Shown: in pieces, positions 44,846 to 55,784 of the stretch | Position numbering within the stretch: position 1 is the stretch's first letter | Layout: each line of letters begins with the position of its first letter | Source: Aradus depressus | Lineage: Eukaryota > Arthropoda > Insecta > Hemiptera > Aradidae | Assembly: GCA_963662175.1 (NCBI GenBank) | Contig: OY759223.1 | Location: forward strand, 15,726,249 to 15,790,248 | Direction: 5' to 3' | Length of the DNA: 64,000 nt | The notes under the pieces: generated by a model | Seen by the model: the letters and a program-made list of their open reading frames with translations, nothing else | What the model was told of the DNA's origin: nothing | Database searches by the model: none | Translations under genes and position numbers: made by a program

Positions 44846-45729
44846 TAGGGATCTATCGATACAAGTAAATATGTACAAGTAAAGTATACCGATACTTTTC
44901 TTTCGATACCAAGTAGGTATCGAATAAATAGTACTTGTATCGTTTCAAAGTACTCGTTTCAAATTTCAACAATTAAAAAAATTATATAAATTTTTTAATT
45001 CATCAAAATCGTTCACCGTTTAACTTCTTACAATTTTCTTTTATTTGTTGGTGCAATAAAATACTGAACTCAAATTACGGTCCACGGACAAGTGATATAT
45101 ATCGATGGTAATAACCTCATGTGTGATGTGATCACGCAGTCTGCATGATTCGTCCTTATTTCTTTCTTACCTTATTTACATTAAATGGTTTATCGTTTAT
45201 GAAGATATACGATTAATTTAATTTTGAACAGAACCGTGTACAGGATTACGATTTCACCATTTTATTTTATTTTTACATTCTGTCAATTACAAATTATAAT
45301 GCCTCGTCCTACGGCGAAAGTGTGGATTTATTACAATAAGAACGTTTCGATCTCAGCGACTTGCAAAAAGTGTTTTAAAAAAGTGAAATATTGTGGGAAC
45401 ACGAATAGTCTCCAGTAGTTTTATATACTTGGTAAAAATAAATTGTATGTTTATTTTATAAGGCTTTTTATTATTTTCAGTATGTTTTTAATAATATAAT
45501 CTTATTCGATTTGACGATCAACGAAGTACTCGATTGAATCGATACTATTTTTATTAATATCTATGTAGGTTTATACATTTTTAAAAATTAATTATAACGA
45601 ACTACTCGATTCAATCGATACGAGTAAATATCGATACTTTGTATTCGATACTTGAGTAGTATCATAAGTTTTATTCGATACTACTCATGAGTAAAAGTAT
45701 CGATACCCTGTGGTATCGATTGAACCCTA
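44846..45729 (+). mobile_element. hAT-type deletion derivative (884 bp), 8-bp TSD
   Basis: It starts TAGGGATCTATCGATAC and ends ATCGATTGAACCCTA, flanked by GGTATATG at 44838-44845 and 45730-45737. It is the longer sibling of 27115-27617 and keeps the first part of the transposase gene. Confidence 0.94.
45299..45418 (+). pseudogene. hAT transposase N-terminus, partial BED zinc finger
   Basis: 39 codons start at an ATG: MPRPTAKVWIYY, then CKKC (first zinc-binding Cys pair) and KYCGNTNSL, the order seen in BED-type fingers of hAT transposases. The frame stops at 45416-45418 before the two zinc-binding His residues. The point where it breaks (GAATAGTCTCCAG) is also the deletion junction used by the shorter copy. 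The catalytic domain is absent. Confidence 0.82.
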
Positions 45730-45737
45730 GGTATATG

Positions 45738-46030
45738 AGAGTGGAGAGACATGAGATCAAAATTCATGGGACAGTTACTGTGTTAACTGATCGTTCCTAT
45801 ACCGGCTCTGTTTTAGATCGGTCTTGTAACCAAGACTAATTTCTGAACGGATATTCAGTTGGTATTTGAACCTAACCTTTTGCGTTTCTTGAACCGAATA
45901 CTAAGTAAACAAATAAGAGAAGGTCATAGCTGCGCGCAACTTTCCCATAGGGCTATCAAATGGACGTTTATTTATGCGTAAACAAAATGCAGCATAGATC
46001 TCATCTCACAAACATCTTATTATATTTTTT
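45738..46030. other. unassigned intronic sequence
   Basis: Nothing recognised. Confidence 0.3.
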
Positions 46031-46039
46031 ACTTATTAC

Positions 46040-46392
46040 TTTCTTATATCTTTTGTATAAGAAAATGTAATCATGCCAAAATCCAAGATCGAGTTTTCAA
46101 CGGAATTTCAAGTTTCAAGGTCCTCTTCCCTTCGACCGATTTCGCGGAAAATTAATAGGTACCATCCTTATATGGGCTTTGAGTTTAAATGTATAATTTC
46201 ATTTTGATACATTTATTACATTGGCAGTTATTGTAATTTTTGTGTTAAAATTTCCCCCAATCCTCCCCTTCTCTTTGGTCGATTTGGCTGAAAATCAAAA
46301 AGCGTCGTTTTTAGAGGGTTCTGGATACGCATATAAAATTTTGTGTAGATACATTTATTCTGTAGGGAGTTATCGTGTTATCAAACACATAA
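46040..46392 (-). repeat. DR1 copy, 5' end inverted relative to units
   Basis: TTTCTTATATCTTTTGTATA resembles a 5' palindrome in + orientation. From 46120 reverse units follow (CGACCGATTTCGCGG, TTTATTACATTGGCAG, GGGAGTTATCGTG). Confidence 0.7.
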
Positions 46393-46407
46393 AAAGACAA
46401 AAATGTT

Positions 46408-46643
46408 ATGCCCGGGCTTTAACTATGAGGTCATATCGCCTACTACCAGAGCGCTCTTTCATCACTCTGGTGGACATGAGCCCGACTCTATTGTGGGAAT
46501 TTGCCTACCCTAAATTTTGATTCACCTAGAACAGGGGTCTTTAACGACTACCTGTCATGGTACAGGCTCAGGACCATTGCTTAACGTTCCATCCGAAGGA
46601 CGGCGTGCTTAACGGGTTTAGAACCCACGACCTTGAGGTCAGC
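46408..46643 (-). repeat. SN1 SINE, head truncated
   Basis: GCCCGGGCTTTAACTATGAG to GGTTTAGAACCCACGACC; the B box is retained, the A box is lost. Confidence 0.9.
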
Positions 46644-46812
46644 TTAGTATAATAGACATTTTCATATTTTTTCTCATATTTTCCAGAGAATGATTCCCTT
46701 GAGGTGTCCTTTTGAGTAATTAATCTTGTGTCACAGTTCTTGAATCTAGTTTGTACATTCTCAAGAGTTACTTGAGGGTCGTCCTGGCACGTCGTACTCC
46801 TCAAAGAGTTAA
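46640..46812 (-). repeat. block shared with 25448-25612 (inverted)
   Basis: On the minus strand an open frame reads RSTTCQDDPQVTLENVQ and RFKNCDTRLITQKD. The block again touches an SN1 copy. Family unknown. Confidence 0.7.
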
Positions 46813-46984
46813 GGAGCGACTCTTTGTTGGGAACTGCCTAAAGAGTAACGCCTTTTATCTGCCGATGTCGGGTTGTTTGAAAGAAAGGTTTTAAAGAATG
46901 GAATCGTTTAGACAGTTTATTAAAGGACAAAGATCCTCTCCATGGATCTCTAAACCATCCATGAGAAAACAAATTGACGTCAAT

Positions 46985-47070
46985 GAGTCTTCAATGAATA
47001 TTCTTGTACTTCCCCAGCACAACCAAATAAGCTTACGCTCTCCCCCAAAAATCGAACATTTGGGCTAAAC
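46985..47070 (-). repeat. DR1 3'-end fragment
   Basis: TGTACTTCCCCAGCACAACC and GCTTACGCTCTCCCCC. Confidence 0.7.
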
Positions 47071-47149
47071 ATCTAAAAAATGGAGATGTAGATTTAAATT
47101 TTCAAAGTCCCCTGAATACGTTTTCATTTTCGCGATAATATCTTTGTGT

Positions 47150-47434
47150 TAGTTAGTTATTATGACTCATGTCTGGGCTTTAACTACAAGGTCATATCGC
47201 CTACTACCAGAGTGCTCTTTACTCACTTTGGTGGACATGAGTCCGACTCAACTGTGAGAATCCTAAATTTTCCCTACCCTTAATTTTTTATTCACGAGTA
47301 CCTGATGTCGTACAGGTTCGGGACCATGTTTAACGTCACATCCGACGTGGTCAAGTTTCGAGTTTTTTTTTAATGTTACGAACCCGCTATCTTGAGTAAG
47401 CAAGCACGCGTACCACTGAGCTACCGGTGCCCTC
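47150..47434 (-). repeat. SN1 SINE, near full length
   Basis: Tail of AGTTAGTTATTATGACTCATG type, body with small deletions, head ending CTGAGCTACCGGTGCCC. Confidence 0.9.
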
Positions 47435-47854
47435 ATGTCTGTGTGCGTTTATAATAAATTATAAAATTTTTTTTTTCATGAAAAATTATTAAAATAAATA
47501 AAAAAATAAAATATATGTGATGTGGCCGTTATAGGACTTTTTTTTATACAAACCATGCTTACATCCTCCGCCTTCTCAAAATCATAACCTACCGGTATTC
47601 AGGGGGAAAAATAGCAAAAAACCAAGATAAAAATTAAATAAACTAAAAAAATAGTCTTTATTAATAATGGATTGCTTGCAAGTTACCAATAGGATCTTCA
47701 AATTTCCCGTGCGTCTGATTCCTAAATCAGCAATCAGCTGTTACATAAATTTACATGTACAAAACAAGTCATATTACATTTATTTAAATATATATGAATT
47801 CGATCATTTCATTTCCTCACTCAAAATTGTCCTTTCTGTTATACTCTTAAAGCT

Positions 47855-47999
47855 GATTTTACATGCGCAGTAATGCAAAGCGCAGCAGCAGAAAATGCAC
47901 GCTATTGGATGTGAGTCATTTAATTCTAAAAGCACAGAAACCACAGCGTGCATTTGCTGCTGCTGCACTTTGCATTTTTGCTGCTCATGTAAAGTCAAC
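47855..47999. repeat. 145-bp hairpin, probable short MITE
   Basis: GCAAAGCGCAGCAGCAG ... AATGCACGCT pairs with AGCGTGCATT ... GCTGCTGCTGCACTTTGC around a spacer of about 45 bp. The outer arms TTTTACATG/CATGTAAA also pair. Confidence 0.78.
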
Positions 48000-48009
48000 A
48001 AGTATTACA

Positions 48010-48125
48010 GTCAGTGGTTACCTCAGGGGGAGCTCGAGAGGGCTGTGCCCCCGGGAGTCTATACCCCCTACCCTGGTAGCCTAACTTTGCCCCATCCTGC
48101 TCAAAATACTGGCTACGCCCCTGCT
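48010..48125. repeat. GC-rich repeat with a TGGCTACGCCCCTG end
   Basis: CCTCAGGGGGAGCTCGAG, GTGCCCCCGGGAG and TGGCTACGCCCCTG resemble a very common arthropod repeat end. Class not certain. Confidence 0.4.
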
Positions 48126-48129
48126 GGCG

Positions 48130-48670
48130 TTACTGGGTATAAGAAAGTCACTCCTAGAATTTCTCTGTACAATGAAACAAAAATAGTCCGCTGACGCCAA
48201 ATCATTACTTTCTGAAACCCAGTAATGCCAATATGAAATTAATTTGAGAAGGGTGATGGGGGTGTGATCTGTACAAAAGTGGTTGGTATTTGGTATAAAA
48301 GAGTCCTGTTATGGGCCACATCACATTATTTTTTTCTTGAAAATGAATTTTGCAATAGGCTTCTTTGACAAATGAACTCTCTTGGGCCTCTTTGTGCGCA
48401 ATGAGGTATTATTAATTTATTATTTCTCATGATGAGATTTTTACCTATTCATTTTTCTTTTTCTTTTTTTTCTTTGCTTGGCTTCTCTATTTAATATTGA
48501 TTAGGAAGAAAAAAAAAAAAAAGAAAGAAGGCAATTTCGTCTCTAAGAACCTTATTTTCTAGCCAACGCTAGAAAATGTGGTCTCTTGTAGAACTGTAAG
48601 AAGAATGTCATTTTTTAATACAAATTTTTTTTGGAAATTGGAATGTCTTAACTAGATCTCACAATCAGTA
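48130..48670. other. unassigned intronic sequence
   Basis: Nothing recognised. Confidence 0.3.
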
Positions 48671-48671
48671 A

Positions 48672-49350
48672 AAAATGTTGTTGAAGCACCTGGAATGTAC
48701 TTCCCCAATTGTTTGAGTTTTCGCTCTCCCTCCGAAATCAATCGACGTGAATCCTCATACTAAACATATCGATACAATTATTAGATTTTAGGATTTTTGA
48801 GTTGAGCCCCCTCTGATCCTTTTGGCTGATTTCGCTGAAAATTAATAGGTGTCGTCCTTATAAGCCCTCCTGTTGAGTTTTCTTATCCTCTGAATACAAA
48901 AAATAGAAATAAATGCTGTATGTGTGTGTGAGTGTGTCTGTGTACACGATAACTCCCGATAGAATGCGTGTATCGACACGAAATTTTATATTTGTATCCA
49001 GATCCACTTGAGGATGACACCTATTTATTTTCAGTCAAATCGGACGAAGGGAAGGGGGGAGGAGTAGGGGTAAGGCAACACAAAAACTCTAATAACTGCC
49101 ATTGTAGTGCATATATCGGCACACAATTTCATATATAAATTCAAAACCTTATAAGGTTGCAATGCCCTATGAATTTTCAGTCATCAATCAAACGGAAAAG
49201 GGCATATGTGGGGGTCTCAACTCAAATACCCTAATAACAGCCAATGTGTCAACTATTTATTTTCAGTCAAATCGGCCGAAGGGATTTACAAGTAGAGCGA
49301 CAAGTTAGTTCATTCTGGGGAAGTACATTGTCAGTAATTCACCCTCTTTT
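48672..49350. repeat. two DR1 copies, tail to tail
   Basis: 48672-48870 is a reverse 3' half (TGTACTTCCCCAATTG, GGCTGATTTCGCTGAAAATT). 48890-49350 is a + copy with GATAACTCCCGATAG, three units and the 3' end GGGGAAGTACATTGTC. Confidence 0.84.
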
Positions 49351-49555
49351 GTATTTTGCAATCTTAGGTTTAGTTTTTTCGGTTGTAGTCCCGATTATTC
49401 TTTGAGTAACCTATTAAATATTTCATAAATGATGCATACAAAGTACAAACGATTAACTTTTATTCAAAAAAACAACTAAAAAAATGTCTTTTCATAATTT
49501 TCTTCAATTATGAAAAATGTAAATTTTTTCTCAAAAATTAAATTCCTCTTTTCGT

Positions 49556-49577
49556 TAAAAAAAAAAAAAAAAAAAAC
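49556..49577. repeat. poly(A) tract
   Basis: An A-run of about 20 bases after CTTTTCGTT. Confidence 0.75.
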
Positions 49578-49708
49578 TTTCCAACTTTTACTGTTTATTG
49601 TTTTAATGAGTTAATGCCAATTAACTTTCCTTTTAGTGAATACGAAGAGTTGGGAAACGGGAAGGTTACAAATTAAAAAATATATATGCATAATGTACGT
49701 ACATAGTA

Positions 49709-49996
49709 CCCGGGCTTTAACTCCAACCAGAGCGCTCTTTCGTCACTCTGGTGGACATGAGCCCGACTCTACTATGGGAGTCCTAAATTTTTATTCACCT
49801 TGGGCAGGGGTCTTTAACGAGTATCTGACATCGTACAGGCTCGGGATCATCGCTTAACGTCCCATCCGAAGGACGGCGTGCTTAAGTTTATTTCTTTATT
49901 TTAACTCCCACATAAAATAAAGTAAGGGCCTCGGCCGTTTTTTGAACCCTCGATCTTGAGCTCAGAAGGCAAGCACGCATACCACTGAGCTACCGG
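49709..49996 (-). repeat. SN1 SINE, near full length
   Basis: It has body, B box (TTTTGAACCC complement, mutated) and A box (GAGCTACCGG). It lies 255 bp upstream of nemo exon b. Confidence 0.9.
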
Positions 49997-50250
49997 CTTG
50001 GAGAGACTTGGAGTTTGAGCTCAAATGTTTATAAAGTCAGGCCCCCACCCTCCCCCCTCCCCCAAGCAAAGCTGGTGTCGGGGGTTTTTTACATTTTTAA
50101 TTTAACTTTCTTTTTAGAGTTATATTTATTGTTAAATATTTTCCTTGACCTGAACCCAATAAATTTAAATGATTTTACCTGACTAGATACATTTTTTTTT
50201 TTAGAATTATATTTATTGTTACATATTTTCCTTGACCTAGACCCTTTCAG

Positions 50251-50357
50251 TTATGTAATCACGGAACTTCTTCAGAGCGATCTTCACAAAATCATTGTGT
50301 CTCCTCAACATCTTCTGTCCGACCATATCAAGGTGTTCCTTTACCAAATTCTCAGAG
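50251..50357 (+). CDS. nmo: nemo / NLK kinase, internal exon b (hinge and upstream C-lobe)
   Basis: This exon encodes the hinge region and the start of the C-lobe of nemo-like kinase. After one base that completes an Ile codon, 35 codons follow. They begin YVITELLQSDLHK, continue through IIVSPQH, and end FLYQILR, all NLK family signatures. YVITELLQSDL is the hinge that contacts ATP. The last base G starts a Gly codon completed in the next exon (phase 1). The acceptor is CCTTTCAG and the donor is a consensus GTAAGT. The reading frame is open with no stops or indels, unlike the surrounding transposon remnants, so this is a functional exon. Phases match both neighbours. Confidence 0.96.
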
Positions 50358-50559
50358 GTAAGTTGTACTTTTTAATAACTCAGGTTTAGAAAAGTGGACA
50401 TAAGCTTATTATAAATGATTAAAACAAACTTATTGTATTTTACAATCTTTTATTTAGCTTGCTTTGTTGTCTGTCTGCAACAAATCGATTACAAGTCGAT
50501 TTTAACCTCTTTTACTTTCTTATGTGGGTCGAGATTTCTCATAGAAATAAAAGACGTTT

Positions 50560-50632
50560 TCTTTCAACTGTTTTATTTTAGACCAGAAACGGTTTTCAAC
50601 GCAACAGCGTCATCATCAGTGGTTCATCTATG
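50560..50632 (-). mobile_element. PH (Penelope-like) 3' end with hammerhead-like motif
   Basis: On the minus strand: CTGATGA (50619-50613), stem GACGC-TGTT-GCGTT and GAAA (50597-50594), then ACCGTTTCTGGTC and TAAAATAAAACAGTTG. It is 200 bp downstream of nemo exon b. The stem sequence differs from the other families but pairs fully, with a G-T wobble. Confidence 0.68.
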
Positions 50633-50729
50633 ATAGAATAATAAAATATAAAAATAATGAAAAGTATACATAACTATTAAGGCATCAGGGTACAGAGTAA
50701 CAAAATAAAAATTATAAACTTATTTACCC

Positions 50730-50805
50730 CACCCTCATAGCACAGCGGTTAAAGGACAACTGGCATAGCTCTCAAGGGGTGGGGATAGCTAGGTTCACTC
50801 ACTCG
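50730..50805 (+). repeat. possible degenerate tRNA-related repeat
   Basis: TAGCACAGCGG (50738-50748) fits an A box, and GGTTCACTC about 45 bp later is a weak B box. No CCA or clover-leaf is apparent. Confidence 0.3.
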
Positions 50806-50829
50806 GAATTTTTGTCATAAAATATAACG

Positions 50830-51587
50830 AGGTGCAAAATACATAAATTAAAAATTACTCCATGCTCATTTGATTAAATATATTTGTTATAAACATTCTT
50901 AAACTATATATAGTTGCTTATGGTCTAAAGGTATTTTGTTGCATTACGTTGCTCCTGGACCTCACTCCGGTGATGACTGATGAAGTGCGATAGCTGGGTG
51001 TGGCTCGCTCGCATCCATTTTTTCCCGCCGGAACTTTCTTGCTCAGCTATTGGTTGCCCAGGCCCCCACCCTTACATACTCCGGACTGCCTATGGTTTTC
51101 TCCCGACTTCCTCCCAAGTTCCTGCCTTCCAATTCTGATATTTCCATCTTGATGATTATATTTATTTAAAAATATTGAAGTTTAATATCAATATTTTTGG
51201 ATATTACAATAAATAAATAAAATGTTTTAAAAATATTATCACAGTCTTGAAAAATATATAAAATAAAATACACATAATAAATAAATATCTTTATAAAAAC
51301 CAGCCAAAAAACGTTTACAATACATCTCTTACAGGACTGCTACTTCCCTTAGTCTGGAACCAGTCTCTCACAGCAGGTAGGTCAGGCAGGAGAAGGGAGT
51401 TCTTAACCTCTATTTTTTTGTTAAGACTGTTCGTATCCTCATATAACGAAAGTCGGATCTCCAAGTCTTCTAAGATATCTGTACGTCTCCCTCGTGCAAC
51501 AGTGCCACTCTATGGGTACCAGTATGGCCCTCATTTTGACAATGAATAAAGAATTCGGAATCCCTTCTTCATAGATGTTCTATGTTA
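50830..51587. other. unassigned intronic sequence
   Basis: Nothing recognised. Confidence 0.3.
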
Positions 51588-51638
51588 TTTGATTAGTTCT
51601 GGGGAGGTACATTGCCAATGATTCACCAACAACTTTTT
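51588..51638 (+). repeat. DR1 3' end
   Basis: GATTAGTTCTGGGGAGGTAC, ATTGCCAATGATTCACC and AACAACTTTTTT. Confidence 0.78.
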
Positions 51639-51969
51639 TCCCCTTTAATAAGCTTTACTACCATTCCTACAATTATCATTACAGAGAATGTTTTTCATTT
51701 TATGGCTTCTGCGTTGGGGTTTGACTACTAGGACTCAGGGTTCTTGTTTAACTGCCATTTTCACAACTGATTACCTGTGTGATGGTGTTGGGGAATGGTT
51801 CAGCTTGGCGGTAGCTTAACACGCCTGCACAGATTGGTCTCGAGAAGACTGGGCAGGTCATTAACTGGCAGATGTCTGAAGGACCCACATAAACAACTTT
51901 TGCATGGTCTACCTCCACTGGAGGATGTATTAAAGCTTAGGAAACAAAAATATAGTCTGTGATAATAAA

Positions 51970-52065
51970 AAAAATTGTGTTAAATAAAATTAAATAAATA
52001 ATAAAAATAAAAATAATAAACTATTAAATATTACCACATTTCCTGTAGAAATTGTAGCTGGTCTT
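51970..52065 (+). repeat. dispersed repeat shared with 11424-11527
   Basis: TATTACCACATTTCCTGTAG and AAATTGTAGCTGGTC with the same A/T-rich lead. Confidence 0.6.
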
Positions 52066-52744
52066 CTACTAAATTTTGATTTCTACAGTAGTTTCCGAAA
52101 AGGGCCCTAATAAAAATTATCGAAAGTTAAATGCGTGCAATTTTGAAGAAAGTGCACGTAATTTTAAAAAAATTAATTTAATTTAGGTTTTTTGACGAAA
52201 CATCAAAGGGTGTTCGGTTCGGCCTGCGGTGGTGTGTGGACGCTCAACGAGCATGGAGCCGAGCAGACCATGGATTGTAACAGTCTTGCAACCTTCTAAA
52301 TACTTGTTTGCATATTTGTTGCCTTGGATCTTTTTAAATATTTATTATTTATTTTATTTTATTATATTTATAAATTATTATATATTTTTTTAAAGTCTTT
52401 TATAATTTCTGAACTGCCTAGTTTTTCCCTTTCGCAAAAAAGTTTTGTCATCCACCAACGTCGTTTATATTTTTTCTTATTATTAGCCAAGTGAATATAA
52501 ATGTAGGCCAACGCCGCAATAGCTTTATTATTCATTATAACAAAGGTTAAACTGATATAATTAAACCACTAAAGTAAACTACTGAAACTGAAAAAATAAG
52601 AAATCACAAAATAACCTTATAACCTATGTTCGGACCTGTGGTCGTGTAGTGCTCGGCTCGGGGTGAACATTGGCACCGAACGCCGTGCCGAGCATTGCTC
52701 TGCATGTTGCTCGGTTCGTGTTCGCTAATCTGGACGCACCTTTA
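52066..52744. other. unassigned, with two GC-rich patches
   Basis: 52205-52275 and 52630-52740 are rich in CGG/GCCGAGC motifs (GTTCGGTTCGGCC; GTGCCGAGCATTGC). They might be the ends of an old DNA transposon, but I could not pair them convincingly. Confidence 0.3.
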
Positions 52745-52885
52745 AATGTCTATGCGTGAGTCTGTCTGTGAATATGATTACTCGATTACGAATGAATATA
52801 TCGACACGAAATTGTATATGTGTTTCCAGAATCCTATAAGGACGACACTTATTAATTTTCAACGGAATCGGCCGAAGGGAATGGC
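52745..52885 (+). repeat. DR1 5' unit
   Basis: GTCTGTCTGTGAATATGATT, TATCGACACGAAATTGTATA and TTTTCAACGGAATCGGCCG. Confidence 0.76.
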
Positions 52886-53665
52886 AGGATCTGATACTCC
52901 TTAGAATAGGATATTGTTTGACACAATCCCTCAAGATAGGTCCTACTAGGAGGAGAACAGGAAAGATGTGAAGAGATGAATGAAGGAAGACAAACCCCAA
53001 CTAACGAGAAGGTGACAAACATAGGACGAAGGGTACTTCCTTGATGTGCGCCACACCATTCTTAGTCTAATGATGTACCCTGGAGTTCTTAGGTTAAATG
53101 GACTAACTTTTCCTATCTGAATAGAATAGTTAACATTTTCATTGTGTTGCCTTCCTGCTCTGCCTCTCATCTTCCAGACTACCTTTACCATACGACTGAC
53201 AGCTAGACAAGAATAAAAAGTCTATAATAGTTCAGATTTCCAGGCTAGGTAACTTTTTATTTACGATTTCTGAACATTTATAACACTTTTTAACACGAAA
53301 AAAAGGAAGAAAAAAAAAAAGTGAGTGACTCGGTACTCACGAGAATTGATGTGTAAACTACTTTAGTTTCAAAAATTTGATTTTGATTAAAATTTGTTTT
53401 GTAATGTTACAATAAGAAAAGTAATATGAGGAATAAAACTTTCAAATTTATTGTTCTTCAATTTTTTTTATACCTAAAATTATAGGTTTGTGATAGCTAA
53501 AATAAGATATATACAACTGTGATTGTAGTGTCTCTAGATACCGCGAGAATACAGCGTCGATGGTAGTTTTCTAATTTGTTGTTGAAATGCTTCGATTCGT
53601 ATTCATTTGTAGATTAAGTTTGTCATTTAAAAATGAAATAAGTTGTCGGTATCTCCTGAAATGGG
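52886..53665. other. unassigned intronic sequence
   Basis: Two overlapping minus frames (52725-53191) have no recognisable domain. Confidence 0.3.
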
Positions 53666-53671
53666 TAAATA

Positions 53672-54024
53672 CATAGGTTAGGTTAGGTTTTATGACTCAC
53701 GCCCGGGCTTTAACTACGAGGTCATATCGCCTACTACCAGAGCGTTCTTTCGTCACTCTGGTGGACATGAGACCTACACTACTGTGGGAGTCCTAAATTT
53801 TGCCTACCCTAAATTTTTTATTCCTCTAGGCCAGACGTCTTTAACGAGTACCTGACATCGTACAGGCTCGGAACCATCGCTTAACATCCCATCCGAAGGA
53901 CGGCGTGTTTAAGTTTATTTTACCTCCCATATAAAATAAATTAAGGGCCTCGTTGGGTTTCGAACCCACGATCTTGAGCTCAGAAGGCAAGCACGCATAC
54001 CACTGAGCTACCGACTACCGGCGC
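53672..54024 (-). repeat. SN1 SINE, full length, CCTAA tail
   Basis: TTAGG x2 tail, complete body, B box complement GGTTTCGAACCC and head. A short duplication ACCGACTACCGGCGC lies at its end. Confidence 0.94.
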
Positions 54025-54297
54025 AAACAATATTATATAATAATATATTGAAATATTGTATATTATATATTTTTTAGATATACACTGCTATATTATTTTC
54101 TTTTATCACAAATTTTATTTATTGTGACACATTTAAGCTATACGAAGCATCTTAACCTAAACGTTTCTTATCGAAAGATCATTTTATAAAAACAGCTGAC
54201 AACACAGATAATGAAGTGTGTAGTTGTGTGTGCGCTGCGCGACACACACTTACGCATGCACATCAACGAGACTTACGGTCTGATGTTTACACATCAA

Positions 54298-54565
54298 AAA
54301 GTCATCGGTGAATCACCGGCTATGTACTTCCCCAGCACGAACTAATCAATTAAGTTGGCCGATTTGTCTGAAAATCAGTAGGTGGTGTCCTTAGAGGATT
54401 CTAAATACTCATCTAAAATTTCGTGTCGATACATTCATTCTATCAGGAGTTATCGTGTTCACACATTTACATTCTTTTATTATCATTTTTGTCAGGTCTG
54501 AAAATATGAAATTTTTTGGAACTACGCATCCAATTTCTGACCCATTTACATAACCCCGTCCTCAA
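54298..54565 (-). repeat. DR1 copy with intact 3' palindrome
   Basis: AGTCATCGGTGAATCACCGG, CTATGTACTTCCCCAGCACG, then a unit with GGCCGATTTGTCTGAAAATC and TATCAGGAGTTATCGTG. Confidence 0.87.
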
Positions 54566-54865
54566 AGTCCTCCCTTGGTGTAATTATTAATCAATTCCAT
54601 AATAGGAAAAAAAGGTTGAGTTTTAGAGAGAGAGAGAGAGCGGAAACTTACTTTTTTTTACAAATTTTTCCAACTATAGATTAACCCTCAGCCTGCTCTT
54701 AGGGCTTGGAAGCAATGTATTTCCGTTGCCAAGCTGACCCCATATATCGATGCCCTAGTTTAAAAGGGCAACATCTCAAATTTTATTGAACTGAGAATCA
54801 ATACTGTCTCGATCTTTCATGTAACCTAGATATTACATTTTACTTCTACATCAGAATCCTTTTTA

Positions 54866-55222
54866 TATATGAGGTGTATTAAAAAAATGATGGGAATTTT
54901 CGGTTTTTGAAAATAATTTTATTTATTCGTCTACATCACTTATTCCCTTCAAAATAGTCCCCATTAGTTATTATAGACTTATGCCAGCGCTTCTTCCAAT
55001 CCCCGAAACACTTCTGGAACTCGATCTTTGGGATATCATTTATTTATTTTTAATCTCATCCATGTTTGTGAAACGACGGCCCTTTAAGGTTCTCTTTATT
55101 GTTGGGAACAGAAAAAAGTCACACGAAGCCATGTCTGGCGAATATGGAGGCTGGGGCATCATTACAGTGTTGTTTTTGACCAAAAATTCACGAACAAGCA
55201 ATGAAGTGTAATCAGATGCATT
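54866..55222 (-). pseudogene. mariner transposase, C-terminal part with inverted repeat
   Basis: The minus frame reads MMPQPPYSPDMASCDFFLFP, TIKRTLKGRRFTNMDEIKNK, then (after a frameshift) IPKIEFQKCFGDWKKRWHKS and NGDYFEGNK with a stop at 54938-54936. YSPD holds the third catalytic Asp of a DD34D mariner. The 3' end is followed by an inverted-repeat-like GAGGTGTATTAAAAAAATGA. It is a different lineage from the remnant at 43350. The 5' side is cut by an SN1 SINE. Confidence 0.9.
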
Positions 55223-55228
55223 TTAACT

Positions 55229-55480
55229 TCGAGGTCATATCGCGTACTACCAGAGCGCTCTTTCGTCACTCTGGTGGACATGAGCCCGACTTTACAATGG
55301 GAGTCCTAAATTTTTATTCGCCTAGAGCGAGGGGTCTTCAACGAGAACCTGACATCGTAACGTCCCATTCGAAGGACGGCGTGCTTAAGTTTATTTTATC
55401 TCCCAGATAAGGGCCTCGGTCGGGTTTCGAACCCACAACTGAGAAGGCAAGCACGCATACCACTGAGCTACCGGCGTCCT
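55229..55480 (-). repeat. SN1 SINE, near full length
   Basis: TCGAGGTCATATCGCG to CTGAGCTACCGGCGTCC, with a 20-bp gap in the body. Confidence 0.91.
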
Positions 55481-55504
55481 CGATGTATATTATGTTGTCT
55501 ACCT

Positions 55505-55566
55505 AGGTATTTAGGGTAGTGGTCTTTAACGAGTTCCTGACATCGCATAGGCTCGGGACCAAGCGA
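55505..55566 (-). repeat. SN1 SINE fragment
   Basis: TATTTAGGGTAGTGGTCTTT and GACATCGCATAGGCTCGGG, a central piece next to the previous copy. Confidence 0.75.
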
Positions 55567-55784
55567 AGAGTAGCGAAAACATAATTGATTATGTTGGGGG
55601 TCGGTAAACATAACATTGGAAAGGAGGAAGAGAGAGTCCCCCCCTCCTCAACTCTAGAGAGGGGATGGGAGGTTTGTCCAGTCTCATGTACTCCGTTCTC
55701 CCAGTCGTGACTCATCTGTCCTCATCCATGAAATTTTAAATTGTTAAAGGTTTTATTTATACAGTTTATTTTTATTATAATTTT

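Larger units (their letters stand above)
14590..50250 (+). other. nmo: nemo intron between exons a and b (35.7 kb)
   Basis: The 35,661-bp intron starts with GTATCC and ends CCTTTCAG, and is phase 2. It contains no host exon I can recognise on either strand. Its contents are SN1 SINEs, DR1 copies, Penelope-like ends, two hAT derivatives, pogo, mariner and Helitron elements, LINE 3' ends and minisatellites, listed individually. Confidence 0.9.

Noticed and set aside
45224..45418. A 66-aa host zinc-finger gene
   Set aside because: The frame lies inside a hAT element with an 8-bp TSD and corresponds to the BED finger of its transposase, cut before the His pair.
866..55480. tRNA genes suggested by repeated A box/B box pairs (GGTAGCTCAGTGG and GGTTCGAAACCC)
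   Set aside because: They are always followed by the same SN1 body and tail, and the clover-leaf is incomplete. They are SINE heads, not functional tRNA genes.
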